Origin: a bacterium
GTDB taxonomy: Bacteria > Electryoneota > Electryoneia > Electryoneales > Electryoneaceae
Assembly: GCA_028278125.1 (NCBI GenBank)
Contig: JANQEY010000059.1
Coordinates: forward strand, 1-28,109
DNA length: 28,109 nucleotides
Direction: 5' to 3'
Shown: positions 27,347-28,109 of the stretch, piece after piece
Layout of the letters: every line of letters begins with the position of its first letter
Position numbering within the stretch: the stretch's first letter is position 1
Notes under the pieces: generated by a model
Database searches by the model: none
Seen by the model: only the letters and a program-made list of their open reading frames with translations
What the model was told of the DNA's origin: nothing
Translations under genes and position numbers: made by a program

Positions 27347-28109
27347 ATGAATAAAATTTTAATAATTATAATCTTATCTATATTACTGATTTCTTTTCCC
27401 TCTTACTCTGACACAAAATTAAATGATAACAGTGTAAAAGTTGCTGTTTTGCCATTCAAAATAGATGGTGACACAGAAACTTTGTCTCAACACCTCGTTT
27501 CCATCGCTGTAGAAGAAGTAAAACTGTTCGAGAAAATTGAACTTTTTACACCTGATTCAGTTTCAGGTAACCTTGCCATGATGGGAGAAACGGATAAACC
27601 CTGCTACGAACCAGCTTGCCTTTCTGAGTATGGAAAGGAGCTGGGAGTCGACATCCTTTTAATCGGTTTTATCAAAAAAATCAGCCCCAAATACCTGGTT
27701 GAAATCAAGTTGATAGATGTTGCCGGGAAAAAGCTTCATGATCTGGAATCTGGAGATGTTAATGGTGTAAACGGTTCACTTGATGAGAAAACAGCTGAAT
27801 TGGTTCGATCAGTATTAAAAAGGCTAGTGAACCGTCCGGGATTACTGGTAATCGACACCTATCCCGAAAAATCACGCGTGGCTATAAATGGTCATTCTAT
27901 AGGATTTGCCCCGATCGAAATCGAAAAACCCGGTGGGTCGGAGTATAAGCTCAGCGGTATCAGGTTTGGATATGTGACTCGAGAACGTGAAGTTTTTCTT
28001 GCCGAAGGTGATACAGTTGAAGTAAATCTAAAGCTTAAGAAAAAGCCGAAAGATCGCAAGCCAAAATCCCTGACAAGGTTTTGGGGAACAGCAGGTTGGC
28101 CTTTAGTTC
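27347..28109 (+). CDS. Exported TolB-N-like/PEGA protein (C-terminus cut by window edge)
   Basis: The ORF opens at ATG 27347 and runs 254 codons to the window edge without a stop. It begins with a signal peptide (ILIIIILSILLISFPSYS). Next is a domain resembling the TolB N-terminal/FlgO-like fold: VKVAVLPFKIDGD near the start, then the paired cysteines in CYEPACLSEYGKELGVDIL and a strand LIGFIKKISPKYLVEIKLID. A PEGA domain follows (about residues 165-225; GLLVIDTYPEKSRVAINGHS). After a lysine-rich stretch (LKKKPKDRK) the sequence becomes tryptophan- and glycine-rich at the edge, possibly the start of a membrane or barrel segment. The function is unknown. It shares the PEGA module with the kinase 5 kb away. 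Confidence 0.78.
   Translation, partial: MNKILIIIILSILLISFPSYSDTKLNDNSVKVAVLPFKIDGDTETLSQHLVSIAVEEVKLFEKIELFTPDSVSGNLAMMGETDKPCYEPACLSEYGKELGVDILLIGFIKKISPKYLVEIKLIDVAGKKLHDLESGDVNGVNGSLDEKTAELVRSVLKRLVNRPGLLVIDTYPEKSRVAINGHSIGFAPIEIEKPGGSEYKLSGIRFGYVTREREVFLAEGDTVEVNLKLKKKPKDRKPKSLTRFWGTAGWPLV

Overview
The window looks like a chromosomal segment of a Gram-negative, didermic bacterium of the FCB superphylum (Bacteroidetes/Calditrichaeota/Marinimicrobia-like lineages, possibly an uncultured candidate phylum). The evidence is two secreted proteins ending in type IX secretion (T9SS) type A sorting tails (YPNP...G-Y/L-YDLLGR/YNVIGQR...SGLYFL), a beta-barrel-like outer-membrane protein coupled to a lipoprotein, and an arabinose-5-phosphate isomerase of the Kdo/LPS pathway. 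The phylum cannot be fixed from this sequence alone. I see no rRNA, tRNA, CRISPR, insertion sequence or phage gene. Coding density is high and no gap exceeds 300 bp.

Region 1 (1-9148) is central metabolism and envelope precursor supply. A leftward KdsD/KpsF-type isomerase (cut by the left edge) diverges from a rightward series: polyprenyl diphosphate synthase, HPr (ptsH), enzyme I (ptsI), a bifunctional phosphoglucose/phosphomannose isomerase that overlaps ptsI by 4 bp, a sugar nucleotidyltransferase with a left-handed beta-helix, S-adenosylmethionine synthetase (metK) and adenosylhomocysteinase (ahcY). No PTS sugar permease (EII) is present, so HPr/EI may serve a regulatory PTS.

Region 2 (9233-12987) holds a 764-aa putative lipoprotein with an acidic insert, followed by an outer-membrane beta-barrel-like protein whose ATG overlaps the lipoprotein stop codon. 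It converges, with an 8-bp gap, on region 3.

Region 3 (12996-24853, all leftward) is the most interesting part. In transcription order it encodes a lipoprotein, a GAF-AAA+-Fis sigma-54 activator, a membrane Ser/Thr kinase with two PEGA domains (abutting TAA|ATG), a six-bladed kelch propeller with a T9SS tail, a TPR/DUF5683-like membrane protein (ATGA overlap) and, after a 198-bp gap with two palindromes, an 1806-aa secreted protein with seven CARDB repeats and a T9SS tail. I infer a signalling-plus-surface-display locus, in which an envelope-sensing kinase works with a sigma-54 activator beside exported propeller and adhesin-like proteins. This is a hypothesis from gene order; no promoter matching sigma-54 was seen in the gaps inspected.

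Region 4 (25047-28109) has leftward ruvB (TTG start), a divergent SpoU/TrmJ-type RNA methyltransferase, and the start of a secreted TolB-N-like/PEGA protein cut by the right edge. That last protein shares the PEGA module with the kinase.
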